From: Diaporthe sp. PMI_573
Taxonomy: Eukaryota; Ascomycota; Sordariomycetes; Diaporthales; Diaporthaceae
Direction: 5' to 3'
DNA length: 64,000 bases
NCBI GenBank assembly: GCA_021399435.1
Contig: JAJTUP010000002.1
Span: forward strand, 1,302,001-1,366,000
The notes under the pieces were generated by a model, which worked only from the letters and a program-made list of their open reading frames with translations, did not search any database and was not told the DNA's origin. The stretch's first letter is position 1. Each line of letters opens with the position of its first letter. This document shows, in pieces, positions 11,293-23,643 of the stretch. Made by a program: the position numbers and the translations under genes.

Positions 11293-12375
11293 TTAGAGGT
11301 GAGAGACCTGGTCGTCACGAACGATGCGGAAGCCGTGTCGAGGTGCATGAACCCGAATCACTGGGGATCCTTGGAGGTCGGTCTTGGTCTCGAACACAAC
11401 CTCTTTACCGTCCAGCTTCAAAAGAACCCCCGAGTCCTTGTGTGATGACCCAGTATCAAGTGGAAATACCACCACATTGTCGCCCCTCTTCACGCCCAGG
11501 GCTTTCACGAGCGGCTCGCTCTGCACAACCTCTGTAGCGCTGCCCTCAAAATATGAGGATGACACTATAGTTTGCGCCGCCTCCTCACCGGACACAGTAG
11601 GCACCTTTCCCAGTTTCTGTTTCGCAGCATTGACAGTCTTGTCAAATCGCTCGATCCACGCGAATACCTTGGGAAACTGTGTCTTCGAGATCTGGTCGGG
11701 CGGCAGCGCCCCCGGCAGGCCGTTCAGCCAGTGAAGCGGCCAGACGGCCTCGATATCGGCCAGGCTCGGCCCCTCGGTCTTGAGAACCCAGTCCCTCCCG
11801 TCGGCTAGCAGTGTCGTCTCGAGAAGCTCAAAAACGTTACGGATGCCATTTAGGGCCTCGGGCCTGGCCACTGGCGACTTCTGACCAAGCATGGCCTTCC
11901 CGTTCATGAAGTCGGCGCGGTCCTTGAGGAAGTTGGGGTCTTTCATGATGGGCAGCTCGCGTGGGAGCAGGGACCCCGCCCAGGCGAAGACGCCGCCGTC
12001 GACGCTCAACACCTCCAGGAGACGCTCGATGGCGCGCTGATCTGTGTTCTCCGCGGCGCCGAGCCTCGGGGCGCTGGCTGGGTAGGACTCGAGCTTCTGC
12101 AGGATGAGGCGCGTGTCGAGGTATACATCCCGCCCGATGGACATTAATGGGATGCGGCGGTACTTGATTCCTAGCTTGGAAACATCCGGCCGCGGCATAA
12201 TCGGAGGTTGCATCTGTTCCCGCTATTTAGCTGTGCACATTCGGGTATAATGGAACTACGGTGATCTCACGCATTGTTTGTAGGCGATGCCGCGCAGCTG
12301 AAGGTACCATACTATCCGCCTCGCATATGGCGAGAAGGGATAGTGATAGAGGACGATTGGATGGTCTGAGGGCAT
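11293..12375 (-). CDS. glutathione S-transferase-like protein
   Basis: A two-domain GST-fold protein of 341 residues; such fungal proteins probably conjugate or reduce with glutathione, though the substrate is unknown. Two exons, 12375-12271 and 12213-11293, flank a 57-nt GTGAGA intron; the first exon supplies MPSDHPIVLYHYPFSPYARR. The thioredoxin-like N-domain spans residues 1-80, with SPYARR at the usual active-site position and the cis-proline region IMPRP, LGIKYRRIPLMSIGRDVYLD. The helical C-domain follows (about 95-230). An extra C-terminal part (about 245-341) contains VVQSEPLVKALGVKRGDNVV, absent from classical GSTs but present in a fungal subgroup. The last three residues, Ser-His-Leu, fit the peroxisomal PTS1 consensus. 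The start is chosen because the upstream exon restores the complete GST N-domain. Confidence 0.88.
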
Positions 12376-13487
12376 TTCGAACAGCTCGCTGTAATACAGG
12401 TCTTAGTAGAAGTAAGCGAGCATAAAGTGTATCTGCCAAAGATTGTGATAATGGACAAGTTGTTGCCTTTTCTACAAGAGGGGACCGTGATACTTGGCCC
12501 GATTCGGTCAACCGCGGCCGGTCGAGACGTGCCTCGGCATGGAACCACAACCCCCCGACCTCCGCTCCGCCAAGTAACTCACAGGGAAAGATAGCTCCGG
12601 GGCACCGACTTTACACTACCTGGATACAAGAGAACATCGAATTTGCCATCGGTGAACGGATGGATTATACAATTTTGCCTGTTTGTAGTCTCTCCGTGAC
12701 GACGTGGCGAATTAAGTGCGACCATGCGAAGCCATATCATCAAGAGTGCACATGCTTTGCAACACCACCCACCATCAATGATTGCCCTCACCAGGAGAGC
12801 TTACGGCTGGGCACAGGCGCAACAAGACCAATTCTTTACAAGACTAGCCAAGTCCATGTGAAGTTCTGAGATCTCCAAACTAAAAGATGAAATCGTCATG
12901 CTCTCCAGATGTCGTTGCGCGGCCACCGCAAACCGCATTCTGAGAGGACTTGTCCACAATACGCGAGGATTCACAGAAATGAGCCTTTCTCCGCATGGAC
13001 TCGGTGTCCCTGAGGCTCACGTTCGATAGTTAATCAACTGATCACACGGTAAAGCAGCCTATAGGTTGTCGGCGTGTCAATACCCTTGAGGAAGAAGCGT
13101 TTTCGGCTCGAACCAGTTTCCAGTCCTTGACAGACATGACCACATCAATATTGCTATGTTCTCGTTGACAAGGACATAAATCAGCCTGAGAGGTTTTGGC
13201 ACTGCACGAGAAACCACCACAAGAGCTCTGGTGAGTGTTCTTCTTTAATTCTCTTCTTCTCTTTCTTTTGGTAGACACCACTTGGTTGTATGCCGCTGTT
13301 CTTGGAACACAATATATTCTCTACCTACCACTTTGCTTCTGAGTATTGCGTTGAGCTTAGTCTCGATTATATGCAAGCATCCGGTTCTATCCAACAATTT
13401 ACTTCGGACTACATATAATTCTTGAGTCCGAAATTTCAGCGGCGATGTGTCTTGTCCATTCTTCTCCCTTACACAAGGAGGTATGGA
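12376..13487. other. gap between permease 3' end and GST promoter
   Basis: About 1.1 kb between two minus-strand genes. It is relatively AT rich. Short ORFs here have no coding character, and no regulatory element is recognisable. Confidence 0.5.
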
Positions 13488-15292
13488 TTATCTCCCGGTG
13501 AACCTCCTCTCCGCCCAACGCGCAGGCACATACACAACAAGCGTGAACAAGAACGACAGCTGGTTGCCGATGTCCCCACTCGACTCTCCTATTTTGGCCG
13601 CCAGCACGCCCACATAGAACGTCTCGCTCATGCCGACAACGGCACCCGTGACACCGGCAGCAAACGCAAAACCGCCAGCCCAGCCGAAGGGCAGGGCGCT
13701 CGGGTTATTCCAGCCCTCGAGGTTGTATTCCTTGAAGCCGCGATGCAGCCCGCCGCGGTACAGGTAGTGCTCTGTGGCCAGGATGACGAAGAAGCTGGTG
13801 TTCCAGTAGCCGAGGAGCGAGAGGAAGTTCTGCAGGAATATGAGCAGCTGGTCGCGGCCGACCAGCGCGAGGAGGATGATCGCGACGAACATGATGGACG
13901 TCCAGATGAAGCGGGGCACGACGCCCAGCGGGCGCGCGAACTGCTGCACCGACAGGCCGGCCGAGTACATGGCGATGGCTGTCATGGCGATGCCCGAGAA
14001 GGCGAGGATGACCAGGAGGAACTTGGCGAAGCCGATCGGGCGGACCATGGTCTGGATGAGATATCCGATGCCCGAGTCGTAGCTCTCGAGCCAGTCGGCC
14101 TTGTTGTTCAGGGCCGAGCCGCAGATGCAGCCGAGGATCATGCCGAGGCACGTGGGGATGCTGTTGCCCAGCGTGGTGAGAAGGAAGACCTTCCACTTGC
14201 TTGTGTCGACCGGGTACTCGACATAGTAGTCGCTGACGATGGAACACCACGATGCAGAAGAGCCGTACAGCACGGCGAAAAGCGTCAGCGCCGTTCCGGA
14301 TAGTGTCGGCCCTGTGAGGGCGGTTGGCGTGGCGAGGTCCGCAGACGGGCCCGCGAATCCGTACATGATGACGAAGACCACGGCGAGCACGAGGCCGGCG
14401 AACTTCTCATATGTGAAGACGGCCTTGAGGCCCACGAAGGACACGACGAAGGCGCACACGGCCGCGATGATGACCCCCAGCTCCGAGCCCAGGCGCCCGT
14501 CCGACACGGCCGCCAGGGCCTGACCGCCTGTGATGCAGCCCACCGACGACCAGCCGATCTGCTCGACGACGTTGAGCGCGGCGATGAGCTTGCTCGGCCA
14601 CCATCCCATCGAGTACCTCGAGATAGAGACCTGTCGGAGGCCAGTTCCCGGTCCCATTGTCGCACACCATCCCTGTGTGGTGTATGTTATCAGCCGGGCT
14701 GTGCTTTATTCACAGGATTACCTCCCCCTGTGAGATGTGTCTGACTTACAGTGACCGCACTCCCAAGCAGGGTGCTGAACATCGTGATGGTGATAGTTCT
14801 GGATAAGTCGAGGCCCAGCTCCCACCCAAGAAACCCAGTCGCGAAGCAGCTCAGGTTCATTGTTGCAGACATCCACATCTAAGATTTATTTAGTGGACAT
14901 TTCATGGCTGGGCACCACGCAAGTAATCAATGCTGTTTGATGCCTTTGTCTTACGAATCTCGCAGTATCAGACTCTCGCACAAAGCAATGTCTTGCCCCT
15001 GAGCTGAACCAGCACTGTCCGGGGGATCACTTACCAAGAACATCACGGCCTGGTTGCTCCATGACGCAAATGCAGGGTCCCTGTCCTCCGGGCGCCGTCT
15101 CGATATGCCGTGAGTCTCGACGCCGATCTTCCGGTCCAAGGCCTCTTCCCAACCGCGCAGTTTTGCCAGAATACCAGTGTTGCTAGCGTTCCGCATGTAC
15201 GGAGGAACCTCATCGTCGAGGCTGGCCGAGGATTTATTGCTGGCCCCGGCGACGACCTTGGGCTCGACTCCGTATTTTTCTTCGTCTTGCAT
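13488..15292 (-). CDS. NCS1-family purine/cytosine permease (Fcy-like)
   Basis: A plasma-membrane symporter of the nucleobase-cation-symport-1 family, likely for purines and/or cytosine. Three exons, 15292-15035, 14878-14750 and 14672-13488, all in phase 0, give 523 residues. The N-terminal cytosolic tail includes LDRKIGVETHGISRRRPEDR and the hydrophobic core starts at VMFLMWMSATMNLSCFATGF. Family motifs are GSAVTGWCATMGPGTGLRQV and SISRYSMGWWPSKLIAALNV, followed by about ten more membrane segments and a conserved loop, DYYVEYPVDTSKWKVFLLTT. Length and hydrophobic pattern fit twelve membrane helices. The protein is closer to the Fcy2/FcyB branch than to the Fur/allantoin branch by the GPGTGLRQ and SRYS signatures. 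Substrate specificity cannot be read from the sequence. Confidence 0.93.
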
Positions 15293-16736
15293 GTTGTCAA
15301 TGGAGATTTCGCGTAGTTAAGAACAAAAAGAAGGGACCCGTGCGGGAGTGTAGGAGAAGATAATGCTTGCGACAGTGAGTGACCTCGGGAGAAACTTCTC
15401 CAGCTATGAAATCAAGCAAGAGGTCCGTCAAATGGGAGAGCAAGAAGACTGGCTCTGCCCAGGTCGGAACAAGAGGAGCAGAAGGAACGAGGGACTCTCT
15501 ACAAACACAAGCGCCAGAACCATAGTGGAGAGTAGGCATAGATCTGAGTCCCGCGCTACACTTCACGGAAACGAAGAAAGTCAAATCCCCTAGCACCATT
15601 TCGAAATGAGCCTATGAGCAATGCAATCCCCCACCTATCCGTTTGCGTGTCTCCACGCAGGAGGTGGCCATCGCCATTCGTACCGTGAGAGCGCACACCC
15701 AGACTCCTGGGCCGGGCTAGAGGGGGTTTTGCCGGGATATCACCGGCCGGGCCCGGGGCTCAAGACCCGATCGGGAGGCGAATGCCACGTTATATCGTAC
15801 AGGCGTAAAGCTTAACTTGCTTATCTCCAGCGGCTGGAGACGGGCAACGGGCGGCCGGGGTGTACAGATTATGGAGGGCGGGGAGGAGAAAGTTTGCGTG
15901 GGAAACCGACACAGGCGGTTTGCCTATCGGCGACGCCGCTCAGAGCGACGTTGCGTCGATTCGATTGTAAATCAGTGGTAAACCACATGGGGCCGTCTCC
16001 GACAGTCTGGACGCCGCGCTAACGCGTGGTAAATCTGAGTGTAACTCGTCCGCGTCGCGGAGGTATACAGGTAGACAAACTCATTGAGAAGGCGGTGGCG
16101 GGGCAGTGAGCAGAGCCAGAGTTCTGCCTCCTTACAGGCTGTGCCTGTACGTGACACCGAAACGGGTCTTGCATCAGGCATGACCAACGCAGACAATTTT
16201 GCTGTGGCTGAGAGCGGACAACGCGGAGCTGCCCGGTGACCTGATATCCCTGGATGAGCAATGATACCTACCAGCTCCTGCTCAAGTCGAGTTTTTACGA
16301 GATTATATGCAGGAACACGATGGAGATCGACAGCACAGGGCGAGAGGTGTGCCATCTCTTCTGCGGACATGCAACTGATCGACAGGGCGCATGCGCCGGC
16401 GACGTCTGTCGTTTGCTCAAAAGTAGCCGTCGCGCAGCGCCCCGTCCCGAAGATTCTCGCCCCAGGATCTTGGCGCCCAGGCACCGGACAACCCAGACCA
16501 AGACGGGACGTCAACTTCCAAGAAGCTTGTATTACATGCATATGGCGTCTGAAGCAGCCCGTTTGTTTTCTTGAGAAGCAACGCTGGTTTTCAATCAAAT
16601 CTCGGCCGTCTTACGTGGACCTGTGCCCCTTTTCAAGACGGTCACATTCACATGCATTATTACAGCCACATTCTCAAAAAATGCGGAAACGTCATTATGG
16701 AGGCCCCCGTGGCTTGAATACCGCTACCCCTGTCTC

Positions 16737-16827
16737 CATGGGAGTTTCTCTACAGGAGGCTTTCCCACAGGAGGTTGTTCCATGGAGGGTATTCCACAAC
16801 AGATCAATCCCACAAGAGGCTGGGCAG
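16737..16827 (+). repeat. 15-bp minisatellite array, locus 1
   Basis: About six degenerate units of 14-16 bp, including CAGGAGGCTTTCCCA and CAGGAGGTTGTTCCA in direct succession, close to the consensus TAGGAGGTTATCCCA seen elsewhere in this window. It lies in gene-free DNA. No target duplication or coding role is visible. Confidence 0.75.
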
Positions 16828-19485
16828 TGGGTTGTCCTTGAGAAATTTATCATTCCGAACAAGTTTGTAGACTTGAGCACTCAGAGCCGTGCCGCCCTGC
16901 CGAGTTTCCAAGACTGTTGCATAGCTCGCTCGAGTCAATAAGCCGGGAGTGTCTCATACCCGCTTGTAATGTCTGCGACCGGCTTATGTGCGTGGTGACC
17001 TCCCGCGCGTCCGTCTTGGACACTTGAACACATCTCTGTAGTGCTGGTGGACAACGGACGACGATGGAACAGCATCTGATCTCGATTTCTCGGTGTCAGA
17101 TCAAGACCAAGTCTTAAGGGCGTCACAACCGGGGTTGGGAGCACAAAAACGGGGTTCATGGCCCTCTCTTCTAGTAATACTTTTCAACGCTTCCAGACCT
17201 TAGGCAGCAGCTGCTGACGACAGTTGGGTTACGGGCACCGACGAGCTCGCGTCCCCACAAAGGAGATGAGTCTGATGTCTGATGGTCACACAAAGGAATG
17301 TTGCCAACAAGCAATGATAGCTTGCCCCGTATGACCGTTCTTCGCCACTGATGGAGTGTAAGAAACCTTGCGCACGCAGTACCTCTTGCGCTATCGCTAG
17401 GACAGCGCGGGAGGTTGGGCATTTCACAAACAGGAGGAGTCAGATATCGAGAAGACAAGCAATCGTAGGGCGCCAAACCGTTCTGACGAACATCTGTGCC
17501 ACGGGTCTCGATTCATCGTGGCGCTCGAGGTCTTGCTGAGGTACGCCGCCCTGCTTTCGATTTGTGTCTCTGTGTGAGTTTGATGAGCAAAACACAGCTC
17601 TGACAGATCATGACAGATGGTCAGACTTGTCTGGCAGCGTGTGCGAAGGTAGGTTGGAGTAGGCTCTGTCTGGTAGGCCTCCACACATTTTCCTTTCACA
17701 GACAGCCCGCACCATCAGACCATATACCCCAAAAATAGCAGCCCCAGCCCACGGAGTTTGTGGAAGAGTAACGAGACCCCAATTGAGAAGGCCCTGGCCC
17801 TCTTTCGGGGGGGACACCGTAACGGAAAGCAACGCGGCAGACAATTTCTAGACTAGTGTATTGGGGTCCTTGTTTTCGACTTGTATAACATCAAATTTGG
17901 CGGCATGGTGAAAGAAGAAAAGGAGCCATTGGAATGCGTGATGTGGATCGGACATGGTGCTGGCGCATCGGGCTCTTGGAATTGCAAGGCCTAGAAGGCA
18001 TGGGCTGACAGCTGAGAGATGATGACGCTTGTCACCAACGCACTGGGCACTGACGATCTCCAACATTCATATTGAAGGCATCTCGGCAGCGGCCTGTCCG
18101 GCCTAGACCACTGGCCACAAATCTCTGCGCCGCTCACGGTGACTGACAAAGGGGCGAGGTTCCCGATAAGGAGGCGTGTTTGTTTGGAATCTCAAGGTGT
18201 CGGGCTTGGGAGGAGGTGGTCATGCCAGCTCGGTTCCAGGAGGAATGGGGTGGTGAGATTGTATGTCTCGGTGCCGCCCGCCCCCCCAGGAGGTGGCGCT
18301 GTGGGCAGGGCTCTCAAACCCCCACGCTCGGAAAAAGAGGCAGGCGAGGCAGTCTGGCAGGGAGGGGGGATGCAACGGCGGGTGAAAGCTCAGCTCAGCT
18401 CACCTCCTCAGCTCAGTCCAGGCTGCAGGATGAGATGAGAATTGGAGATTGGTGCGCTGGATTAAGCTCGTGGGCACGGCGGCCCTTCCCCGGATTTCAC
18501 AGAAACCCCCAGAGTTGCGCGGCAGAGATGAGCCCCAAATAGACTGCCTGCCCCGAGAGGACTTGGAGGAGGCAGAGTCTCGGCGGGTGTTGGAAGTGGG
18601 ATGATACGTTGGACAGGCTGAGGGAAGGAGGCCCGAGTGGCACGTTGAAGCTCCAACATGGTCTCTCTGTTTGTCCAACCAACACAGGACGGGCCTCTTT
18701 GGGGGAGACCAAGGCCATGGGATTTGAGAGGACGACAAAGGAAAAGACTGCTTCGGAACACTGAAAGTTGGCAAAGTTGGTCGCTCACCGACAGAAGTCT
18801 GAGGTCGCACCGGGCCAATATACCGGGTGAGATCCCAAGTGGCTGCCCCTGAAGCTGCAACTCTCATTCGCGAGCACGGGAAGAAAAAAAAAGAAGATTG
18901 TGAGAGAGGCATGAGTTGTCCGACAGGCCCCCCGTCAGCCAGCCCCAAGATGCTCGTCCCACGCTGAGTCCAAGGCATCAGTCACACCGTTGTCGACGGC
19001 CTGACGGGTTGGACGGGGTGTAACTGTGTAAGGGGTGGGAAACAATGCGGGAGAAGGTTCTGGGGTGTTGGTGTGGCAGTCTGGAAGGAGTGGAACATCC
19101 CCCCAGTAGAGCATCCCCGGGGGGAACCTGCATGCGACGGCAGCAAGAGTGAGGAAATCCTCCCCAGTCCCCACACAAACCGCCCCCCCACAAGTCTCAC
19201 CTGCAGGCCGGTGGGACCCTGCAACCTCCACATTTTCTACGCAGGCTTGCAGGGAAGGAAATTCCGGGGGTTACAGCTGCAGCGGCTACTTTCCAGTCTT
19301 GTATCCCTGGCGTGCTGCAAGCCCCAGAAAGGGAAGAAAACAGAGTTGCGCCCAGACCTGCTAATGCTCACGAACATCAACTATCACGGCTGTGGTGTAA
19401 GGGGGTATGGGGGTATGGGGGTATGGAAGAATTTGGTGCGAGAGTGCATTGGCTCATCACAGGGCTGGAAGGTGTAATCTCAAGG

Positions 19486-19528
19486 GAAAGACACACACAC
19501 ATACACACACACATACACACACACACAG
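19486..19528. repeat. (CA)n microsatellite
   Basis: A run of CA dinucleotides interrupted by two AT steps, in gene-poor DNA. A looser (GT)n run lies at about 20476-20508 on the same strand, in opposite orientation. Confidence 0.9.
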
Positions 19529-21398
19529 AGGCCAATAATAAACAAGGCGGTCGGTCGGAATGGCGGCCTGTTGTTGCCATGGACAGGGCATGGGCAGGCA
19601 GGCATCGTGGACAAATTGTTCCAAGGTTCGTCCCAGATTGAAAGGTGCTGTCAATGCCGCGTAGAAGATCCGGGCGACTCCCCGGGGGGAAACTACCTAG
19701 GTAACCTGGGTAGAGTCCAATACACGTTTTACGCGGCAGAGTTACAGACAGACATGTTCCCTACACCGAGTCGACGCATCGGAACAAAAAGGAACAAAAC
19801 AAATCTACCTGATGTGATTGCATGGCTAAATTTGGGGGCAGAGAAATACCTACCACGGTAGTATGAAGTATGAGGTCGGATTTGGAAAGGAAGGGGGGCC
19901 AAGATGCAACGTGCAATAGATAGAAACAGAAACATCAGGATAGGCAGGCAGCCCAGGCGAGGGTGTGGTGGGGGGGGAGGGGGGAGGCGAGAAAGGAGGC
20001 TCAGAGACCTGATCCGTGGGCCATTGCTCCTTTTCCTCCCCCTTTGGCACCCAAATCGTTCCTTCCACTCCCTCGCCTCAGTCAGTTCAGTCGAACCAAC
20101 TGCCCATCTTCAGATCGACTGCGGCCGCCTGTCACAATTTTGGCCTATAACAACAGTATTACTGTGTACCGTGCATAACATAACATGCCCAACGGACTTT
20201 CTTCCTTGCCCCGGGCCACACCGAAACAGTCCCCCAGGTCTCAGGTACCCTTGCCGTGACCCGAGGCCTGGAATTCCAAAGGTGAGGGCCGCAAATCAGA
20301 GAATCTCCGAGCAAGCCCGGGCGCGCGCAGGATTTCACCTCGGCTTGGTATCTGACGCCTCCCCTTGCCTCTCAACCAGTTCCCGCCCCCCCAAGGACCA
20401 GACATGTGGGACCGGGGTGCTTTGGTCGTCGAGTGCTTCACCGGGCACCGAGGGATGCAAATCCAATCTCACAACTGTGTGCGTGTATGTGTCTGTGTGT
20501 GTCTGTCTCCCGACCCTGTTGCGTCCGCCGATTCCTGGGGCGAGGACAGGACAAGTCGCTAGCTGGCTGTTGCTCCACCCAAAGCGGCGATGCACCTCCC
20601 ACTCGGTAGTTCTGTGCGATGTTATTGTGGAACAGTCTCATGCTTTGCGGGTTCCAGGCGCTCTCGACAACATTCCATGCATTGAACCGGACCAACGGCC
20701 TGCACCAACCCGATCACCTAACTGGCAGACAGGAAGGGAACAGAAAAAAAGACGGTGCCTGTGTGTGAGACCCCCCCACACTTTGACAACGCAGCCTGCC
20801 ACTCGTCCCCTTGTCTCCCTCTACTGTTTCCAAGTGTGGTGAATCCTTGAATAGCACAATCTGTTCCTGCCATAGTAAGGAAAGGAAGAAGGGGGTCAGG
20901 TTGAAGGCCCAACGTGGTGGTACCACTCGGCCACTCGGTGCGAGGCAGGGTACCTCAGGTACCGACTGGGGTGCCCCATCGCTCCAACACCGTACCACCA
21001 TCGAGTTGTCAGGTAGCCGAAAGCAGTTGACAACGTGCTGCCGTGAGTACGCAACGCTACTTGGGTACATCGCCACACCCCTGCACCCTTTTTTCGTTCA
21101 CCTCCGGCACCATAATACCACAGTACCATACCAAAGATGCACCTACAGTCAGTCAGTGGCTTCCGTATTTATTTAATCCTCACCCCGTCCCTTCCCTCAC
21201 CCTCCTCCCGCTTCCCCAGATTCCAGTAGTTTCCTCCCAAACCTTCCTGGTCACGTCAAGAGCAGACAAGACACTTTTGAGCGTCCCAAGGACAGACAGA
21301 CAGACAAACGGTCACATCCCATCAGACATTTGGACCCTGCATTCACCCACACACGCAAAACACATCGTACCAATCACCCACTCACTCACCATCGACTT

Positions 21399-21467
21399 GT
21401 AAGTAGCGGCTCCCCATTTGTGATGCATATAAAGACGGCCGAGGCTGACCCTTTTCCCCTTTGGAAG
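21399..21467 (+). other. likely 5'-leader intron of the small-protein gene
   Basis: A GTAAGT donor at 21399, a GCTGAC branch site at about 21443, a pyrimidine tract and an AAG acceptor ending at 21467 form a 69-nt intron of typical fungal design. It sits 77 nt upstream of the start codon at 21545. Its presence suggests that the following gene is transcribed and spliced. Confidence 0.5.
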
Positions 21468-21544
21468 AAACCATAAACCTCTATACACTCGCCGCCATCA
21501 TCTTGAGCCAGACTCAGTCCCGTGAAAACAGCGCCACAATCAAG

Positions 21545-21772
21545 ATGCCTAGCCACATCATCTCGCCGCTTGCCGTCTCGCCCTCGCGCGAGCGGCTCCA
21601 GCTCATCACCTCTCAAGACTTCGCCAGCCTGACCAAGACCCTGTCCTCCAAGGACCTCCAGTCGTCGCCAACACCGAGCTATGACTACTCGCCGCGCGAG
21701 TGGGACGTCCCCGCCCCTCCGCCGCCGAGCCCTGTCAGCTTTCGCCATGAGAAACCCAGCTCCCGTCGCTGA
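21545..21772 (+). CDS. small hypothetical protein, 75 residues
   Basis: Not recognised. The reading frame is judged real because third positions are overwhelmingly C or G, unlike the surrounding DNA, because the start context (TCAAGATGC) is good, and because a canonical intron can be drawn in the leader just upstream. The protein begins MPSHIISPLAVSPSRERLQL, continues ITSQDFASLTKTLSSKDLQS, has a proline-rich stretch (REWDVPAPPPPSPVSF) and ends in basic residues. There is no signal peptide, membrane segment or cysteine, and most of it is predicted to be disordered, with several Ser-Pro sites. It stands alone, with about 6 kb of gene-free DNA before it and nearly 1.9 kb after. It could be a small regulator, but nothing shows that. 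Confidence 0.68.
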   Translation: MPSHIISPLAVSPSRERLQLITSQDFASLTKTLSSKDLQSSPTPSYDYSPREWDVPAPPPPSPVSFRHEKPSSRR

Positions 21773-23643
21773 TGGCCAGACTTTCTTGCCATGTACTACA
21801 TCCAGCAGAGGGGTTCACGTTCATACCTTCATCCCTTTCCTGCGCAAAGTCTTTTTAATTCATTCGGACGGGAGTTTTCGGTCTTTTCATTCATCACGCG
21901 GCACAGAAAAGGAGGACCAGCAACGGCAGCAGCATTCGTGTCAGGGGTTGACTTCATTTGGTCTTTCTTCATCTTCCTTTCCCAAAGGGGTTCCAAAGGG
22001 GGGGGGGCTTCGGCGTAATACGGCATGGACGGGAAAAAGGATTGGCAAATTCGACGGACTGTATTTTTATTATGACAAGACAAAAAGGGAGCGTGGCCCA
22101 ATCAGTCATTCGTGGATTTATTGAAGAAGGGTTGACGATCAGGGTTACGGCTACGGTTCAGACAGAAAGGGGGAGCAGGGCTGTGCCACGGTTTCTGTCC
22201 CTCCCACGGAGCAGCCAACAGCCCTTGCAACCCATGTGAGGGCGGACCGCGGGCGGCACTGGCGGAGACTCTTGAAGAGGCCTGTCATAGACCATAGACA
22301 GCAGAAAGCCGAACGAGGCGTTGAGCTTACGACGGGACGGTTGGGGCCCCCGTCGATGCGAAAATGGAAAAAGATGTCCAGAACCATTACACCGGGTCCG
22401 CTGTGGAGCCCCGTGGGCCCGGAGTGCCCTGCTCCCCCAACGAAAGTGATCCATGATCCACGAAAGTTCTCTGCTGGCAAGACCAAATGTTTGCCTTGTC
22501 CCTCGTGTCCCTGCCTGGCCCGCCCGGTAGCAGGGTCGGTAACACGGATACTGCGGTAAGTGGCCCCAACAGCCAGCAACGCGCACAGCCGAGTGGTGGG
22601 GAGACGCCGGATGCGGGAAGCCGGTGGTGCCTGCGCGGGTGGTGAGAGAATCTGTATTCCGCAGGACACCCGAGGCTGGGCCTGACCGTCCGGCCGAGAG
22701 CAACCAACCGGGCGGCGCAACCGCCCGAGTTGCGGAATTATCAGGGACGGGCTTACACGAGGCGGGCTCTTTGTGTGTGCAACCCTGGTTCTTCCCCATG
22801 CCTCACTCATCCTTCTCTCCCGAGGCCTACGTAGATACCGAGCATCCGGCGTTGGGCCGAAGTCGTGCGAGCTGTGATACTGTGTCGCGTGCTACGACAT
22901 GCGCCGGCTCTCAGAGTCTCCATGCGGCAGTTGGGCACATGCGTTGGCGGATGGGATGTGCATAGGTACATGTCGGTGTCAACGAAGGGCTTGGCTCTCG
23001 CTACGCGGTGAAGTGCTGTCCAAGTACAGTTCTCGACTGCGAGCAGTACGTCAAAGACATTGGCCCTGAGAAACAACAGAGTCCACTTTCTCAAAGACTC
23101 CAGCTCACCGTCTTGACTCAAACCACCCGCAAGTATTTAGTGTAGCCATGGGCCCGAGGTATGCATACAACGACCATGTCTGCCATGGATCTCGATGGAC
23201 CATGGGTTATGACACGATTTTGGTTACATTGATTTACACGCTGTTCCAGCCTGTGATCGCTGGCGGGCCGAGGCGGGTGAGCGGTGTCCATCACTGATAT
23301 CCCAGCGTACTAGAAAAAGCGTTAGCGTGGCCATGCACACCAAGGTGGTCTGAGCCTGAGTTTAATTTCAATTTACCCAAACGCGGTGGTGTCGCGTCTG
23401 ACGCGGGTTGCGGACGCGTCGGGCCCACCTGCAGAGCAAGTAACAGCACCCGCTTCAAAATACCTAGCCTAGCTCCAGTGGATTGCTACTGCCATTGCTC
23501 TTGTTTGTTGACTTTGCACCTTCACCCAGCTGCTTGTTCCAATTGTTCGTGACTTCCCATTGACAACTCCACCACCGCACCATCTTACCCCACTGCTATC
23601 ACGACTCTCATCTGCACCTGCCTTTCACCAACTCGTAATCACT
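21773..23643. other. gap upstream of CDT1
   Basis: About 1.9 kb. Two overlapping minus-strand ORFs of more than 200 codons at 22151-22810 occupy different frames of the same GC-rich stretch and carry no family signal. The last few hundred bases form the CDT1 promoter; several GACGCG/ACGCGT strings (about 23399-23418) resemble MluI cell-cycle box cores (ACGCG), fitting for a replication gene. Confidence 0.4.
23396..23419. promoter_or_regulatory. clustered ACGCG (MCB-like) motifs upstream of CDT1
   Basis: GACGCGGG at about 23400 and GGACGCGTCG at about 23412 contain the ACGCG core of the MluI cell-cycle box bound by MBF in yeasts, which drives replication genes at G1/S. They lie about 230-245 bp before the start codon of the CDT1-like gene. 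The inference rests on two closely spaced copies and on the gene's function. Confidence 0.35.

Larger units (their letters stand above)
15293..21544. other. 6.2-kb gene-poor region
   Basis: No supported gene in over 6 kb. Long ORFs on both strands (15972-16598 minus, 16261-16941 plus, 18400-18978 minus, 19904-20842 plus) lack codon bias and family motifs; the second merely reads through a 15-bp repeat array that has no stop codon. Contents include that array (16737-16827), (CA)n and (GT)n runs near 19490 and 20480, a GGGGTAT triplication near 19403, two copies of TCCCCGGGGGGAA (19114, 19679) and a TACCTAGGTA element (about 19694). The right end is probably the promoter of the 75-residue protein gene at 21545. 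Confidence 0.5.

Noticed and set aside
13422..14303. 293-codon ORF on the plus strand
   Set aside because: It is antisense to the NCS1 permease and shows no family features.
16261..16941. 226-codon plus-strand ORF
   Set aside because: It stays open partly because a 15-bp repeat (five codons without a stop) lies inside it; no codon bias or family signal.
15293..21544. Possible secondary-metabolite or transposon island
   Set aside because: No synthase, transposase or terminal repeat can be read; the region is simply gene poor.
22151..22810. Two overlapping minus-strand ORFs above 200 codons
   Set aside because: Different frames of the same GC-rich DNA with no bias, motif or start context.
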